Source: Cellulomonas terrae
GTDB taxonomy: Bacteria; Actinomycetota; Actinomycetes; Actinomycetales; Cellulomonadaceae
Length of the DNA: 64,000 bases
Assembly (NCBI RefSeq): GCF_007990265.1
Contig: NZ_BJWH01000001.1
Span: forward strand, 372,001 to 436,000
Direction of reading: 5' to 3'
In this document: piece by piece, positions 45,426-54,519 of the stretch
Position numbering within the stretch: position 1 is the first letter of the stretch
How the letters are laid out: each line of letters starts with the position of its first letter
Program-made: the position numbers and the translations under genes
Notes under the pieces: generated by a model
What the model saw: the letters and a program-made list of their open reading frames with translations, nothing else
What the model was told of the DNA's origin: nothing
Databases searched by the model: none

Positions 45426-47084
45426 ATGTCCAGCACCACCGCACCAGAACCCACCAGCACGGCCGAGAGCACGACCGCGCCGAAGATGACCCACCGCGAG
45501 GTCCTCGAGGCCCTGTCAGGCATCCTGCTCGGGATGTTCGTCTCGATCCTCGCGACGAGCGTCGTGTCCTCGTCGCTGCCGCGGATCATCTCCGACCTCG
45601 ACGGCACCCAGTCGGCGTTCACGTGGGTGGTCACCGCCACCCTGCTCACCACCACGATCTCCACGCCGATCTGGGGGAAGCTGGCCGATCTCGTCGACCG
45701 CAAGCTGCTCATCCAGCTCGCGCTGGCCATCTCCGTCATCTCGTCGGCCCTGGCCGGGCTCTCCCACGACACCGGCATGCTCATCGGCATGCGTGCCCTG
45801 CAGGGCATCGGCGCCGGCGGTCTCACCGCGCTCGGCACCGTCCTGATCGCGGACATCATCAGCCCCCGCGAGCGCGGCCGGTACATGGGCCTCATGGGCG
45901 CCGTGATGGGCATCGGCATGGTGGGCGGGCCGCTGCTCGGCGGCGTCATCACCGACAGCGCCGGCTGGCGCTGGAACTTCTTCCTCGGCCTGCCGTTCGC
46001 CGTGGCCGCGATCATCGTGCTCCAGCGCACGCTGCACCTGCCCGCCCGCACGGCGCGCAAGGTGACGATCGACTACGCGGGCGCGACGCTCCTGTCCGTC
46101 AGCATCGCGACCCTGCTGCTCTGGATCACCTTCGCCGGCACGTCGTTCGACTGGGCCTCGTGGCAGACGGCCGCGATGGTCGGCGGCTCCCTGGTGACGC
46201 TCGCCGCCGCAATCTGGGTCGAGTCCCGCGCGAGCGAGCCGATCATCCCGCTGCACCTGTTCCGGAACCGCACGCTGGTCCTGTCCGTCGTGGCCAGCAT
46301 CGCCGTCGGTGTCGCCCTGTTCGGCACGTCGGTGTTCCTCAGCCAGTACATGCAGCTGGCGCGCGGCAAGACCCCGACCCAGTCCGGTCTGCTGACCATC
46401 CCGATGATCGTCGGCCTGCTCGTCTCGTCGACGATCTCCGGGCAGATCATCAGCCGCACGGGGAGGTACAAGAAGTTCATGGTCGCCGGCGCCGTGCTGC
46501 TCACCACGGGCCTCGGCCTCATGGGCACGATCCACTTCGACACGTCGTTCACGCTGGTGTCGCTCTACCTCGTCGTCATCGGCGCGGGCGTGGGGATGCT
46601 CATGCAGAACCTGGTGCTGGCCGTGCAGAACACCCTGGACGTCCGCGAGATCGGCTCGGGGACCTCCACCGTGGCGTTCTTCCGCACGCTCGGCGGCGCG
46701 CTGGGCGTGTCCGCTCTCGGCGTCGTGCTGTCCCACCGGGTCACCGACCTCATGGCCCGCGGCCTCGTGGCCATCGGCATCGACCCGTCCGTCATGGGGT
46801 CCGACGGGGCCATCCCGGACCTGTCGGCCCTCCCGGAGAACGTGCGGGTCGTCGTCGAGCAGTCGTTCGGCAACGCGATCGCGGACCTGTTCCTCGTGGC
46901 CGCGCCCGTGGCGCTCGTCTCGCTGGTGGCGGTCCTGTTCCTCAGAGAGGTGCCCCTCGGCACGCGCTCGGGCATCGAGCAGCTGCTGGACCAGGAGGGC
47001 GAGCCGGCCACGGCGGACCGGGCCGACGTGGACGCCGAGCTCGACGTCCTCGACGCGGAGCAGGAGACCTCCGCGCGCAGCTGA
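45426..47084 (+). CDS. DHA2-family multidrug efflux transporter (EmrB/QacA type)
   Basis: 552 residues, 14 predicted membrane helices. Motif A is WGKLADLVDRK, motif C of the antiporters is MGIGMVGGPLLGG, and WVVTATLLTTTISTPIWG is the DHA2 helix 2 block. It exports hydrophobic or cationic compounds using the proton gradient. A charged, acidic tail (about 520-552) has no counterpart in EmrB. The adjoining MarR gene and the strong downstream terminator suggest a two-gene regulated unit. Confidence 0.92.
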   Translation: MSSTTAPEPTSTAESTTAPKMTHREVLEALSGILLGMFVSILATSVVSSSLPRIISDLDGTQSAFTWVVTATLLTTTISTPIWGKLADLVDRKLLIQLALAISVISSALAGLSHDTGMLIGMRALQGIGAGGLTALGTVLIADIISPRERGRYMGLMGAVMGIGMVGGPLLGGVITDSAGWRWNFFLGLPFAVAAIIVLQRTLHLPARTARKVTIDYAGATLLSVSIATLLLWITFAGTSFDWASWQTAAMVGGSLVTLAAAIWVESRASEPIIPLHLFRNRTLVLSVVASIAVGVALFGTSVFLSQYMQLARGKTPTQSGLLTIPMIVGLLVSSTISGQIISRTGRYKKFMVAGAVLLTTGLGLMGTIHFDTSFTLVSLYLVVIGAGVGMLMQNLVLAVQNTLDVREIGSGTSTVAFFRTLGGALGVSALGVVLSHRVTDLMARGLVAIGIDPSVMGSDGAIPDLSALPENVRVVVEQSFGNAIADLFLVAAPVALVSLVAVLFLREVPLGTRSGIEQLLDQEGEPATADRADVDAELDVLDAEQETSARS

Positions 47085-47100
47085 CCCGGTCACTGCGTGC

Positions 47101-47139
47101 ACCGGCGCCGCCCGGCCCCTCCGGCCGGGCGGCGCCGGT
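47101..47139. terminator. Long perfect hairpin between convergent efflux and MarR genes
   Basis: ACCGGCGCCGCCCGGCC, a CCTCC loop, then its perfect 17-base complement: the longest stem in the window. It lies 16 bases after the pump's stop and 17 bases from the stop of the convergent gene, so it can serve both strands. Confidence 0.88.
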
Positions 47140-47156
47140 GTGCTCGTGGGCGGGCG

Positions 47157-47606
47157 TCAGTGCGTCCGGCGAGCCGCCGCGAGGTCCTCGTTCAGCCGGC
47201 CCAGCTGCGTCGCGAGGGCCTCGATGTCCGACGCGCCCCACCCCTCCAGCGCGTGCCGCAGGAACGCCCGCCGCGCCTGCTGAGCGGTCTCGAACCGGCG
47301 CAGCCCCTCGTCGGTGAGCTCGAGGAGCTGGCCGCGGTAGTCGTCGGGGTCGGGCCGCCGGGACACGAGGCCGAGGGTGCCGAGCCGGGCGAGCTGGCGC
47401 GACATCGTGCCCCGCCCCACGCCGATCGTCAGGGCCAGGTCGCTCGCCCGCACCCCCGGCGAGGCCGCGATGAGCGCGAGGAGCGAGTAGGCGGCGGGCT
47501 CGAGGTCGGGGTGCACGTCCCGCGAGATCGACGCCGAGGAGGCCTGCGCACGCCGCAGGAGGAGGCCGAGCTCGCGCTCGAGCTGACGGAACTGTTCGTC
47601 GACCAC
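47157..47606 (-). CDS. MarR-family transcriptional regulator
   Basis: 149 residues from GTG 47606, seven bases after AGGA; in-frame starts at 47645 and 47612 are alternatives. The winged HTH is PAAYSLLALIAASPGVRASDLALTIGVGRGTMSRQLARLGTLGLVSRRPDPDDYRGQ (about 38-95). Operon partner and target are not evident: the gene is alone between the terminator and the NERD gene, both of which read the same way, with 110 bases between. It differs from the other MarR protein here and is unlikely to be a recent copy. Confidence 0.85.
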   Translation of the reverse strand: MVDEQFRQLERELGLLLRRAQASSASISRDVHPDLEPAAYSLLALIAASPGVRASDLALTIGVGRGTMSRQLARLGTLGLVSRRPDPDDYRGQLLELTDEGLRRFETAQQARRAFLRHALEGWGASDIEALATQLGRLNEDLAAARRTH

Positions 47607-47716
47607 GGTCACATCCTGACGGGACCCCAACGGAAATCGCCGCATCGCCACCCGAGCAGATGGAAGCGTTTCAGCAGATCACCGCGGGGATCGGGTGTCA
47701 ACACCCTGTCGAGGGG

Positions 47717-48496
47717 TCAGCGCGACCAGGTGGCCCGCTGGCGGGCGACGTGCGCGATGGCCATGACCCGGGCCGGGTCGAGCCGCACCGGCATCGCGCG
47801 GAACACGGTCTGCACGTCCTGGCGGGCGATGGCGAACGCGTCGTGCTGCGGCTGGACCGTGCGCACCTCGAGGTCGCCGTGCACGACGACCACCCCGCGC
47901 ACCGTGATCGCGGCGCACGCGGCCGCGAGCAGGGCGCCCTGCACCCGGGTGGCCTCGAGCCGCGCGTCCCGCAGGTAGGACATGGACCGTCCGTCGACGG
48001 CGATGGTGCGCCCCTCGACGACGATGCGCTGGCCGGGGTGCCGCCGCTCGGCGACCGTGAAGATCCCGGCCGGACCGATGAGCAGGTGCTCGACCAGGCT
48101 GCCCTGCCGGCCGAGCGGGACGTCGTGGACGACCTGCCAGCCCTCGTCGCCCATCCGCTCGAGCCGCGTCCGCACGGAGCTCCCGCGCTCGCCGCGGATC
48201 GCCGCGAGGTTGATCGAGTCCCAGTCGTCCCCGCCGAGCCACGCCTGCAGGGCCGACTCGTCCACCGGGTCGAGGGCCGCGCCGGGGTCCGGCAGGGTCA
48301 TCGCCAGCTCGGCGACGTCGGCGCGCAGGTACGCCTGCGCGGCGCGGCGCAGGCCGGCCTCGTGCAGCGGGTCGTCGACGACGACCTCACCGGACTGGAG
48401 GTCGACCGAGCCGACCCGGGCACCGCTCTCCTGCGTGACATAGAGACGGTCGGCGCCGTAGCGCCTCCACCGCCGCACCGTCAGAACATCTTCCAC
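47717..48496 (-). CDS. NERD-domain protein
   Basis: 259 residues from GTG 48496. The C-terminal half carries a nuclease-related (NERD) domain: VHDVPLGRQGSLVEHLLIGPAGIFTVAERRHPGQRIVV, then GRSMSYLRDARLEATRVQGAL and VVVVHGDLEVRTVQPQHDAFAI. The characteristic acidic/lysine restriction-endonuclease-like core is only partly kept (the usual NxK is ERRH), so nuclease activity is doubtful. The N-terminal 100 residues (VLTVRRWRRYGADRLYVTQESGA) are a common companion domain in actinobacteria. Role unknown. Confidence 0.8.
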   Translation of the reverse strand: MEDVLTVRRWRRYGADRLYVTQESGARVGSVDLQSGEVVVDDPLHEAGLRRAAQAYLRADVAELAMTLPDPGAALDPVDESALQAWLGGDDWDSINLAAIRGERGSSVRTRLERMGDEGWQVVHDVPLGRQGSLVEHLLIGPAGIFTVAERRHPGQRIVVEGRTIAVDGRSMSYLRDARLEATRVQGALLAAACAAITVRGVVVVHGDLEVRTVQPQHDAFAIARQDVQTVFRAMPVRLDPARVMAIAHVARQRATWSR

Positions 48497-48552
48497 GTGA
48501 GCATTATCGGCATCCGCGGAGCCGGACTTCACACGTGTCGACCATCTGGACG

Positions 48553-48999
48553 TCACACGTCCGGGGTGTCCCCGTCGGCACGCCGACCCTCACCCGGACG
48601 AGTGAGCGGCTCGAACGTCAGGCTCACCGAGTTCATGCAGAAGCGGTCGCCCGTGGGGGTCTGCGGCGCGTCGTCGAAGACGTGCCCGAGGTGCGAGCCG
48701 CACCTCGCGCAGCGCACCTCCGTGCGGACCATGCCGAGGCTGCGGTCGGAGATCAGCTCCACGCGGTCGCCGGCCAGGGGCGAGAAGAAGCTGGGCCAGC
48801 CGCAGTGCGAGTCGAACTTCGTGTCGGACCGGAACAGCTCGTTGCTGCACGCCCGACAGCGGTAGACGCCCTCCCTCTTCTCGTCGAGCAGCTCACCGGT
48901 CCACGGCCGCTCGGTCCCGGCGCGGCGGAGCACCGCGAACTCCTGCGGCTGGAGCTCCAGGGCCCACTGCTCGTCGGTCTTGGACACCTCGTACGTCAT
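48553..48999 (-). CDS. msrB: Peptide-methionine (R)-S-oxide reductase
   Basis: 148 residues. Zinc is held by CRAC and CARC; the catalytic cysteine is in DRFCMNS, preceded by GSHLGHVF and FDSHCGWPSFFSPL. It repairs methionine-R-sulfoxide in proteins. The start is fixed by a perfect AGGAGG six bases before ATG 48999. The tail after LTFEPL is short and charged. It is divergent from the GGDEF-EAL gene. Confidence 0.95.
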   Translation of the reverse strand: MTYEVSKTDEQWALELQPQEFAVLRRAGTERPWTGELLDEKREGVYRCRACSNELFRSDTKFDSHCGWPSFFSPLAGDRVELISDRSLGMVRTEVRCARCGSHLGHVFDDAPQTPTGDRFCMNSVSLTFEPLTRPGEGRRADGDTPDV

Positions 49000-49174
49000 C
49001 GGATCCTCCTGGGTCGGGTGGGGCGTCGGGTGTAACCGTGGCGGCTGCGCGGACGTTCCCGACGTCCGGACGCAACGCGCTGACCTGGCCTGTCGTCGCT
49101 CGGCGCTTCTTCCGCATACTCTCGCCTCAGCGCGGCCCTCCCGAGCAGCGCTCGCCCCAGCTCGTGAGGTCCAC

Positions 49175-51295
49175 GTGCCAAGAGCCGTCCGCCGCCGCTG
49201 GCCGCTGACGCGGTCGTTCGCGGTCATCAGCAGCATCGCCATGGGCGTGCTCGGGTGCGCGCTGGTCTGGGTCACGTGGAGCGTGATGAGCCAGCAGTCG
49301 GTGCGCGACGGGATCGCGACCGCCGAGACCGTCACGACGTACGCCACGGCGACCGTGCCGACCGACTCCTTCGTCCTGCCGGACATCCTGGACGAGGCCG
49401 AGAAGGACGCCGTCGCGAAGGCGACCTCCGGGTTCGGCGAGCGGCTCGTGGAGCTGCGGCTCTGGGCGCTCGACGGCACGCTCATCTACAGCTCGGCCGA
49501 GAAGACGGAGACCGGGTTCCCCGACGGCGACCGGCTGGACCTCGTCACGACCGGCGGCGAGCCGAGCGCGCGGGTCATCACGGACGTCCGCGGGGCCGAC
49601 ACCGGCGACGGCGGCGGCACCGAGCGGAACGTCCTGGACGTCTACGTGCCCGTGCAGGCCGACGACGTGGTCGACCCCGACCCGGCGCGCGAGGACACCG
49701 TGATCGGCGCCGCCGAGGTGATGCTCGACCACACGGCCGCGGCCGCCGCGCTCTCCGAGGCCGTCCGCACGCTCGCGCTCGTCGTGGCGATCGGCCTGCT
49801 GGCGCTCTGGACGGTGCTGTTCCGGACCGTGTGGACGGCGTCCCGGCGGTTGCAGGCCACGGCGCTGGAGAACGCCCGCCTGGCGCTCCTCGACTCGCTG
49901 ACGGGGCTGCCCAACCGCCGCATGCTCGCGGAGCGGATGCGCCGCACGATCCTCGAGTCGGAGGAGACCGGCTCCCGCGTCGGGCTCATGCTCCTGGACA
50001 TCGACCGGTTCAAGGACATCAACGACTCGCTCGGCCACGACCGCGGCGACGAGCTGCTGGAGCAGGTCGCCGAGCGCCTGCGCGGCGCGCTGCGGGACGA
50101 CGACGTCGTCGCGCGGCTCGGCGGCGACGAGTTCGCGATCCTGCTGCCCGACGTCCGCTCCGTCGCGAACGCCGAACGGCTCGCCCGGCGCGTGCGCGGG
50201 CTGTTCGTCCCGCCGTTCATGCTCGGTGAGCTGCCCCTGCACGTCGACACGTCCGTGGGCGTCGCCTGCCTGCCCGACCACGCGACCGACCCGTCGTCCC
50301 TCATGCGCACCGCCGACGTCGCGATGTACGCCGCCAAGCACCACCGCACCGGCGTCTCGGTGTACTCCGCCGACGAGGACGACTCGTCGCCCGCGCGGCT
50401 CGTGCTGCTGGGCGACCTGCACCGCGCGCTGACCCCTCCCCCGGGCGGCCCCCGCGAGCTGCGCATGCACTACCAGCCGAAGATCGAGCTGGCGACGGGG
50501 CGGACCGTGGGCCTCGAGGCGCTGATGCGCTGGGTGCACCCCACGCGCGGGGTCCTGCCGCCCACCACGTTCATCCCGCTCGCGGAGCAGTCGGGGCTCA
50601 TCCACGACGTCACGCGGTACGCGCTCACCGAGTGCGTCACCCAGCTCGCCGCCTGGCGCGCCGAGGGCCGGGCGACGCCCGTGGCCGTGAACCTGTCCGC
50701 GCACGACGTCACCACCGTCGCGGTCGTGGACCTCATCGAGTCGCTGCTGGAGGAGCACACCGTGCCGGCGGACCTGCTCGAGGTCGAGATCACGGAGACC
50801 GCCCTGGTGGCCGACCCGTCGCGGGTGGTGCCGGTCCTGGAGCGCCTCGGCGCGCTCGGGATCCGGGTGGCCATCGACGACTTCGGGATCGGGAACACGT
50901 CGATCTCCCAGCTGCGGGACCTGCCGGTGGACGAGCTCAAGATCGACCGGCTGTTCGTCTCGGACCTCGGCGTCGACGGCCGTGAGGGGTCCGAGGTCGT
51001 GGTGCAGGCCATGGTCGACCTCGCCCACTCGTTCGACCTGCGGGTGGTCGCCGAAGGTGTCGAGGACGAGCCCACCGCCGTCATCCTGCGCCGGCTCGGC
51101 GTCGACCAGGCGCAGGGCTTCCTGTACTCGCAGGCCGTGCCCGCCGACGACCTGCGGCTCACCCCGTCCGTGCCGCGCCCGCGCCGGGACCGGGGTGGTT
51201 CCCGGGGCGGCGTCGCGGTCGCGCCGACGCGTCCGAGTACGACACGCCACCAGCGTCCTCCGAGGTCACCTGGCACGGGCGACACGAACGGGTGA
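49175..51295 (+). CDS. Membrane GGDEF-EAL protein, probably bifunctional for cyclic di-GMP
   Basis: 706 residues. Two membrane helices (about 10-35 and 190-215) flank a periplasmic sensor domain of about 155 residues. The GGDEF domain keeps RLGGDEFAILL (about 314-324) and an I-site RxxD exactly five residues before it (RDDD). The EAL domain keeps GLEALMRW, NLSAHD, EITET, IDDFGIGNTS, ELKIDRLF, VAEGVED and QGFLYSQA, so both synthesis and breakdown motifs look intact. A disordered basic tail ends the protein. Start is GTG 49175 behind GAGGT. The SipW cassette starts 72 bases downstream, same direction. Confidence 0.9.
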   Translation: MPRAVRRRWPLTRSFAVISSIAMGVLGCALVWVTWSVMSQQSVRDGIATAETVTTYATATVPTDSFVLPDILDEAEKDAVAKATSGFGERLVELRLWALDGTLIYSSAEKTETGFPDGDRLDLVTTGGEPSARVITDVRGADTGDGGGTERNVLDVYVPVQADDVVDPDPAREDTVIGAAEVMLDHTAAAAALSEAVRTLALVVAIGLLALWTVLFRTVWTASRRLQATALENARLALLDSLTGLPNRRMLAERMRRTILESEETGSRVGLMLLDIDRFKDINDSLGHDRGDELLEQVAERLRGALRDDDVVARLGGDEFAILLPDVRSVANAERLARRVRGLFVPPFMLGELPLHVDTSVGVACLPDHATDPSSLMRTADVAMYAAKHHRTGVSVYSADEDDSSPARLVLLGDLHRALTPPPGGPRELRMHYQPKIELATGRTVGLEALMRWVHPTRGVLPPTTFIPLAEQSGLIHDVTRYALTECVTQLAAWRAEGRATPVAVNLSAHDVTTVAVVDLIESLLEEHTVPADLLEVEITETALVADPSRVVPVLERLGALGIRVAIDDFGIGNTSISQLRDLPVDELKIDRLFVSDLGVDGREGSEVVVQAMVDLAHSFDLRVVAEGVEDEPTAVILRRLGVDQAQGFLYSQAVPADDLRLTPSVPRPRRDRGGSRGGVAVAPTRPSTTRHQRPPRSPGTGDTNG

Positions 51296-51367
51296 GTATC
51301 GTGCGTTCGGCTCAAGTCGGGCGCTGCGATGCCGATAACACCTTTTTCCACCTACGGGGGTTCCCAC

Positions 51368-52057
51368 ATGATGGACGACCTGCTGCAAGAGATGATCGAC
51401 CCCGCGCCGGTGCACCACGACGCACCGCGGCGACGGCGGCTCTGGACGACCGTGGCGATCGTGGGCCTCGCGGCCGTCGGCGCCACGACGCTGACGACGT
51501 CGGCCATCTTCACCGACAACGACGCGACGTCCGCCACGATCGAGAGCGGCACGGTGGACCTGGAGATCGGCGACGCGGTGCCGTTCACGTTCTCGCCGCA
51601 GAACCTCGCTCCCGGGGACTCGACGTTCACGCCGCTGCAGGTCCAGAGCAACGGCTCGCTGGAGCTGCGGTACGCCGTGTCGTACTTCGCGACGCCCACC
51701 ACCAACCCCGAGGACGACCCCGTCCTGGACCCGCCGGCCACCGCCGGCGACCTCCGCGACATCCTCGCGCTGTCCGTGTACGAGGTCACGTCGGAGACCG
51801 CCTGCACGGCGACCGGCGTCGCCGCCCTCACCCCGATCAACAACGCGGGCGTCGGCGAGGACTGGCCGGCCACGGCCACCGCGCTGGTCGGCTCCCCGAC
51901 GACGGGGCCGAGCACGGGTGACCGCAGCCTGGCCGCCGGTACCAGCGAGTGGCTCTGCTTCCAGGTCGACTTCCCCATCGCGGCCGACAACGCGTACCAG
52001 GACTCCGCGGTGGATCTCGACCTGATCTTCAACGCCGAGCAGACAGCCAACAACTGA
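51368..52057 (+). CDS. SipW-dependent-type exported protein (TasA/camelysin-like)
   Basis: 229 residues. The N-terminus carries RRRRLWTTVAIVGLAAVGAT followed by LTTSAIFTDN: the SipW-dependent signal, in which cleavage lies just before the FTD-like motif. The mature part is a beta-sandwich (SATIESGTVDLEIGD, LQVQSNGSLELRYAVSYFA, WLCFQVDFPI) with two cysteines. Relatives form surface fibres or coats (TasA, camelysin), so this is a candidate matrix or surface structural protein. ATG 51368 and 51371 are both possible; GGGGG precedes. The processing peptidase is the next gene, five bases on. Confidence 0.85.
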   Translation: MMDDLLQEMIDPAPVHHDAPRRRRLWTTVAIVGLAAVGATTLTTSAIFTDNDATSATIESGTVDLEIGDAVPFTFSPQNLAPGDSTFTPLQVQSNGSLELRYAVSYFATPTTNPEDDPVLDPPATAGDLRDILALSVYEVTSETACTATGVAALTPINNAGVGEDWPATATALVGSPTTGPSTGDRSLAAGTSEWLCFQVDFPIAADNAYQDSAVDLDLIFNAEQTANN

Positions 52058-52062
52058 GCTCG

Positions 52063-52800
52063 ATGACCCCCTGGTCGGACGGGCGACGAGACGCCCCAGC
52101 CGTCGACCGGCGCGCGCCGCGCGCGACCGGTCGACGGCGCTCTCGTGCCCCGAAGCCGACGTGGCGCCGCCTCCTCGGCGTCGCCCTGTGGACGGTCGTC
52201 GTCATCTGCGGCCTGGCGTACGCCACGTCGCTCGCCGTGCCGCTGTGGTTCCAGGCCCACCAGCAGCGGATCCTCATCGTGACGTCGGGCTCGATGGCGC
52301 CGAAGTTCGAGGCGGGCGACGCGGTCGTGCTCCGGGCGATCTCCGACGAGTCCGACCTGAAGGTCGGCCAGGTCATCTCGTTCTGGCCGACGGGGTCCGA
52401 CGAGCTGGTCACGCACCGGATCGTCGCGCTGCGCAAGCTGCCCGACCTCCAGCAGGACGAGGCGACCGGCCGCATGGTGCAGAAGATCGGCGCCGACGGC
52501 GAACCCATGACCAAGTCCTACGTGGTGACCAAGGGCGACGCCAACGCGGAGGCCGACGTCAACGCCACACCGATCGGGCGCATCCGCGGGGTCCAGCTGG
52601 CCGTGCACGAGGGCTGGGGGTGGGTCCTGCAGTGGGCCGGGTCCGCGCAGGGGCGCGCGGTGATGCTCGTCCCTCCCCTGCTCGCGCTCGCTACGCTCGA
52701 GCTGCTCGCGATGGGTGACGCCCGCCGCGCGCGGCGCGACCGTCCCGCCCCCAGGACGGACCACACGGACAGGAGGGTCGATGAGCTCCTCCTCGACTGA
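52063..52800 (+). CDS. sipW: SipW-like signal peptidase I (ER/archaeal type)
   Basis: 245 residues. A membrane helix (about 38-58) precedes TSGSMAPKFEAGDAVV with the nucleophile Ser77, VTHRIV with His118 where eubacterial enzymes have lysine, and KGDANAEAD (158-165), the third conserved box. A second membrane helix near 210-225 gives the SipW topology. It cleaves the preceding gene's product and probably the following one's. The N-terminal 35 residues are arginine-rich and variable. It overlaps the next gene by 20 bases. Confidence 0.9.
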   Translation: MTPWSDGRRDAPAVDRRAPRATGRRRSRAPKPTWRRLLGVALWTVVVICGLAYATSLAVPLWFQAHQQRILIVTSGSMAPKFEAGDAVVLRAISDESDLKVGQVISFWPTGSDELVTHRIVALRKLPDLQQDEATGRMVQKIGADGEPMTKSYVVTKGDANAEADVNATPIGRIRGVQLAVHEGWGWVLQWAGSAQGRAVMLVPPLLALATLELLAMGDARRARRDRPAPRTDHTDRRVDELLLD

Positions 52801-52996
52801 GCGTCCCGCCGCCGAGGTCACCCCCTCGCGGCGGAGCTTCCTGTCCGTGGACCGTGGCGGCCTCGTGCGGCTCGGGGTCGCGGTCGCGTTCGCGGTCGCG
52901 GCCCTGCTGAGCCCGGTGGTCGGGGCGACGTCCGCGCAGTTCACCGACAGCACGGACGTCTCGATCACCTTCGTCGTGGCGCCCGAGCAGCCGTAG
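52781..52996 (+). CDS. Mini SipW substrate, 71 residues
   Basis: ATG 52781 follows AGGAGGG, an ideal ribosome-binding site, inside the end of sipW. After about 30 polar residues there is one hydrophobic helix (LVRLGVAVAFAVAALLSPVVG) and then ATSAQFTDSTDVSI, the same Ala-x-FTD cleavage signature as in the TasA-like protein. Cleavage would free only about 20 residues. It could be a pheromone-like peptide, a capping subunit or an anchor; the function is unknown. The three genes appear to form one unit. Confidence 0.78.
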   Translation: MSSSSTERPAAEVTPSRRSFLSVDRGGLVRLGVAVAFAVAALLSPVVGATSAQFTDSTDVSITFVVAPEQP

Positions 52997-52999
52997 GGG

Positions 53000-54403
53000 T
53001 CAGGACCGGACGCCCCGGGCGGCGAGCAGCACCGCGTCGGGGTCGTACACCATCGAGAGCGTCTGGAGCCGTCGTGCGACGGCGGGGGTGAACACGCGCT
53101 CCGCCCACTGCGGCCCCGCCGAGTCGGTGAAGTTCGGCAGGCCACCGTCCCGGGCCCACGTCGCGAACCCGTCGTGCACGCGCGCGGTGTCCCGCGGGAC
53201 CACCTGGGCGACCTCCGGGATCATCAGGCCGACCGTGAAGAGCGAGAACGCCGCGTCGCGGTACGGGAACGCGCTGGGCACCCCGCCGTCGTCGAGCACC
53301 TTGCCCCCGAGCTGGCGGACCTCCACCATCACCTGGGCGCACTGCGCGTCGGGACCCACCAGCTCCAGCAGCCGGTCGGCGGCCTCCAGCGGGAACGCGT
53401 CGAGCAGGCTGTGGTGCTCGTGCAGGGGCATCGGGTCCGTGGGGTCGGTGTGCACCGCGCCGAGCGCGGCGTAGGGGATGACCTGCACGGTGTCGATCAG
53501 GGGGGTCGCGACGGATCGGATCGCCCGGATCATCTCCTCGCCGACGGCCGGGTCACCCGTCCACGCGAACCGCACGGCGACCGACGTGGTGCCGCGCAGC
53601 GGCTCGGGGACGAACGGCAGGTCCGGCAGGCGCATCACGGCGACCGACGTGGTGCCCTCCTCCGGCAGCACGTCGCACCACCGGCTCCACGTGCGGACCA
53701 CGGCAGCGGCGTCGGCCCCGGCGAACCAGAGCGCGCCCGCGTAGAGCTCCGCCTGCTCGACGAGGTCGATCTCGACGGCGGTGACGATGCCGAGCGTGCC
53801 CTTGCCGCCGCGCAGGCCCCAGAACAGCTCGGGGTGGTTCGTCGCGGTGACGCGGCGGGCGACGCCGTCCCCGGTGACGACGTCGAACGCGCGGACCGTG
53901 TCCGAGGCGAGCCCGTGGGTGCGGGCGACCGGGCCCAGCCCGCCCCCCGTCAGGTAGCCGACGACCCCGACGTCCGGTGAGGACCCCGCCAGCCCTGCGA
54001 GCCCGTGCGGTGCGCACGCGTCGAGGACGGCCGCCCACCGCACGCCCGCACCGACGCGCGCCCAGCGCTCGTCGGCGTGCACGGTCAGCTCGTCGAGGGC
54101 CGAGGTGCTCACGAGGATCGCGTCCTGCATCGTCTCCGTCGCACCGTGCCCGGTGCTCTGGACCGCGACCCGCAGCCCTGCCGCCGCCGCCACGCGCACC
54201 GTGCGGCTCACGTCCGCGGCGTCACGCACGGGGACGACCGCGACGGGCTGGATGGCCTTGGTGAGGTTGCTGGTGCCGGTCAGGGCGGCGTACGCCTCGG
54301 TGCCCGGCAGGTGCACGGGCACGCCGGCGTCCGTGAGCGCCGCGACGGCCGCGGTGGTGGCGGGGCGGTAGTCCGCGCCGATCGGCGAGCTGAGGATGGT
54401 CAT
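53000..54403 (-). CDS. FAD-binding oxidoreductase, berberine-bridge-enzyme-like
   Basis: 467 residues. The PCMH FAD domain is visible as IQPVAVVPVRDAADVSRTVRVAAAAGLRVAVQSTGHGA (His near residue 92 could be the covalent flavin attachment), GAGVRWAAVLDAC and SPDVGVVGYLTGGGLGPVAR. The substrate domain fills the rest and ends with a BBE-type block (AERVFTPAVARRLQTLSMVYDPDAVLLA), which lacks the usual N-terminal Tyr-Asn motif in recognisable form. It probably oxidises alcohols or sugars. Its start has a perfect palindrome upstream; it converges on the mini-substrate gene with 3 bases between stops. Confidence 0.87.
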   Translation of the reverse strand: MTILSSPIGADYRPATTAAVAALTDAGVPVHLPGTEAYAALTGTSNLTKAIQPVAVVPVRDAADVSRTVRVAAAAGLRVAVQSTGHGATETMQDAILVSTSALDELTVHADERWARVGAGVRWAAVLDACAPHGLAGLAGSSPDVGVVGYLTGGGLGPVARTHGLASDTVRAFDVVTGDGVARRVTATNHPELFWGLRGGKGTLGIVTAVEIDLVEQAELYAGALWFAGADAAAVVRTWSRWCDVLPEEGTTSVAVMRLPDLPFVPEPLRGTTSVAVRFAWTGDPAVGEEMIRAIRSVATPLIDTVQVIPYAALGAVHTDPTDPMPLHEHHSLLDAFPLEAADRLLELVGPDAQCAQVMVEVRQLGGKVLDDGGVPSAFPYRDAAFSLFTVGLMIPEVAQVVPRDTARVHDGFATWARDGGLPNFTDSAGPQWAERVFTPAVARRLQTLSMVYDPDAVLLAARGVRS

Positions 54404-54479
54404 GGGGGTTCCTTCGTCGTCCTGTTCCTGCGCCGTCATCGACGCACGGGCAGGAAGGGACGCGGGCCTCCCGTCTGAT

Positions 54480-54493
54480 ACATCCCGGGATGT
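54480..54493. promoter_or_regulatory. 14-base perfect palindrome upstream of the BBE-like gene
   Basis: ACATCCCGGGATGT lies 77 bases before the oxidoreductase start and 27 bases past the histidine kinase stop. It falls in the only likely promoter region of the oxidoreductase gene, so an operator role is plausible. Confidence 0.45.
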
Positions 54494-54519
54494 CCGAAGT
54501 TACCGCGGAGTACGACAGG

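Noticed and set aside
51296..51367. Possible cyclic di-GMP riboswitch before the SipW substrate
   Set aside because: The 72 bases between the GGDEF-EAL stop and the substrate start are too short, and no paired helices with GNRA-type loops are visible.
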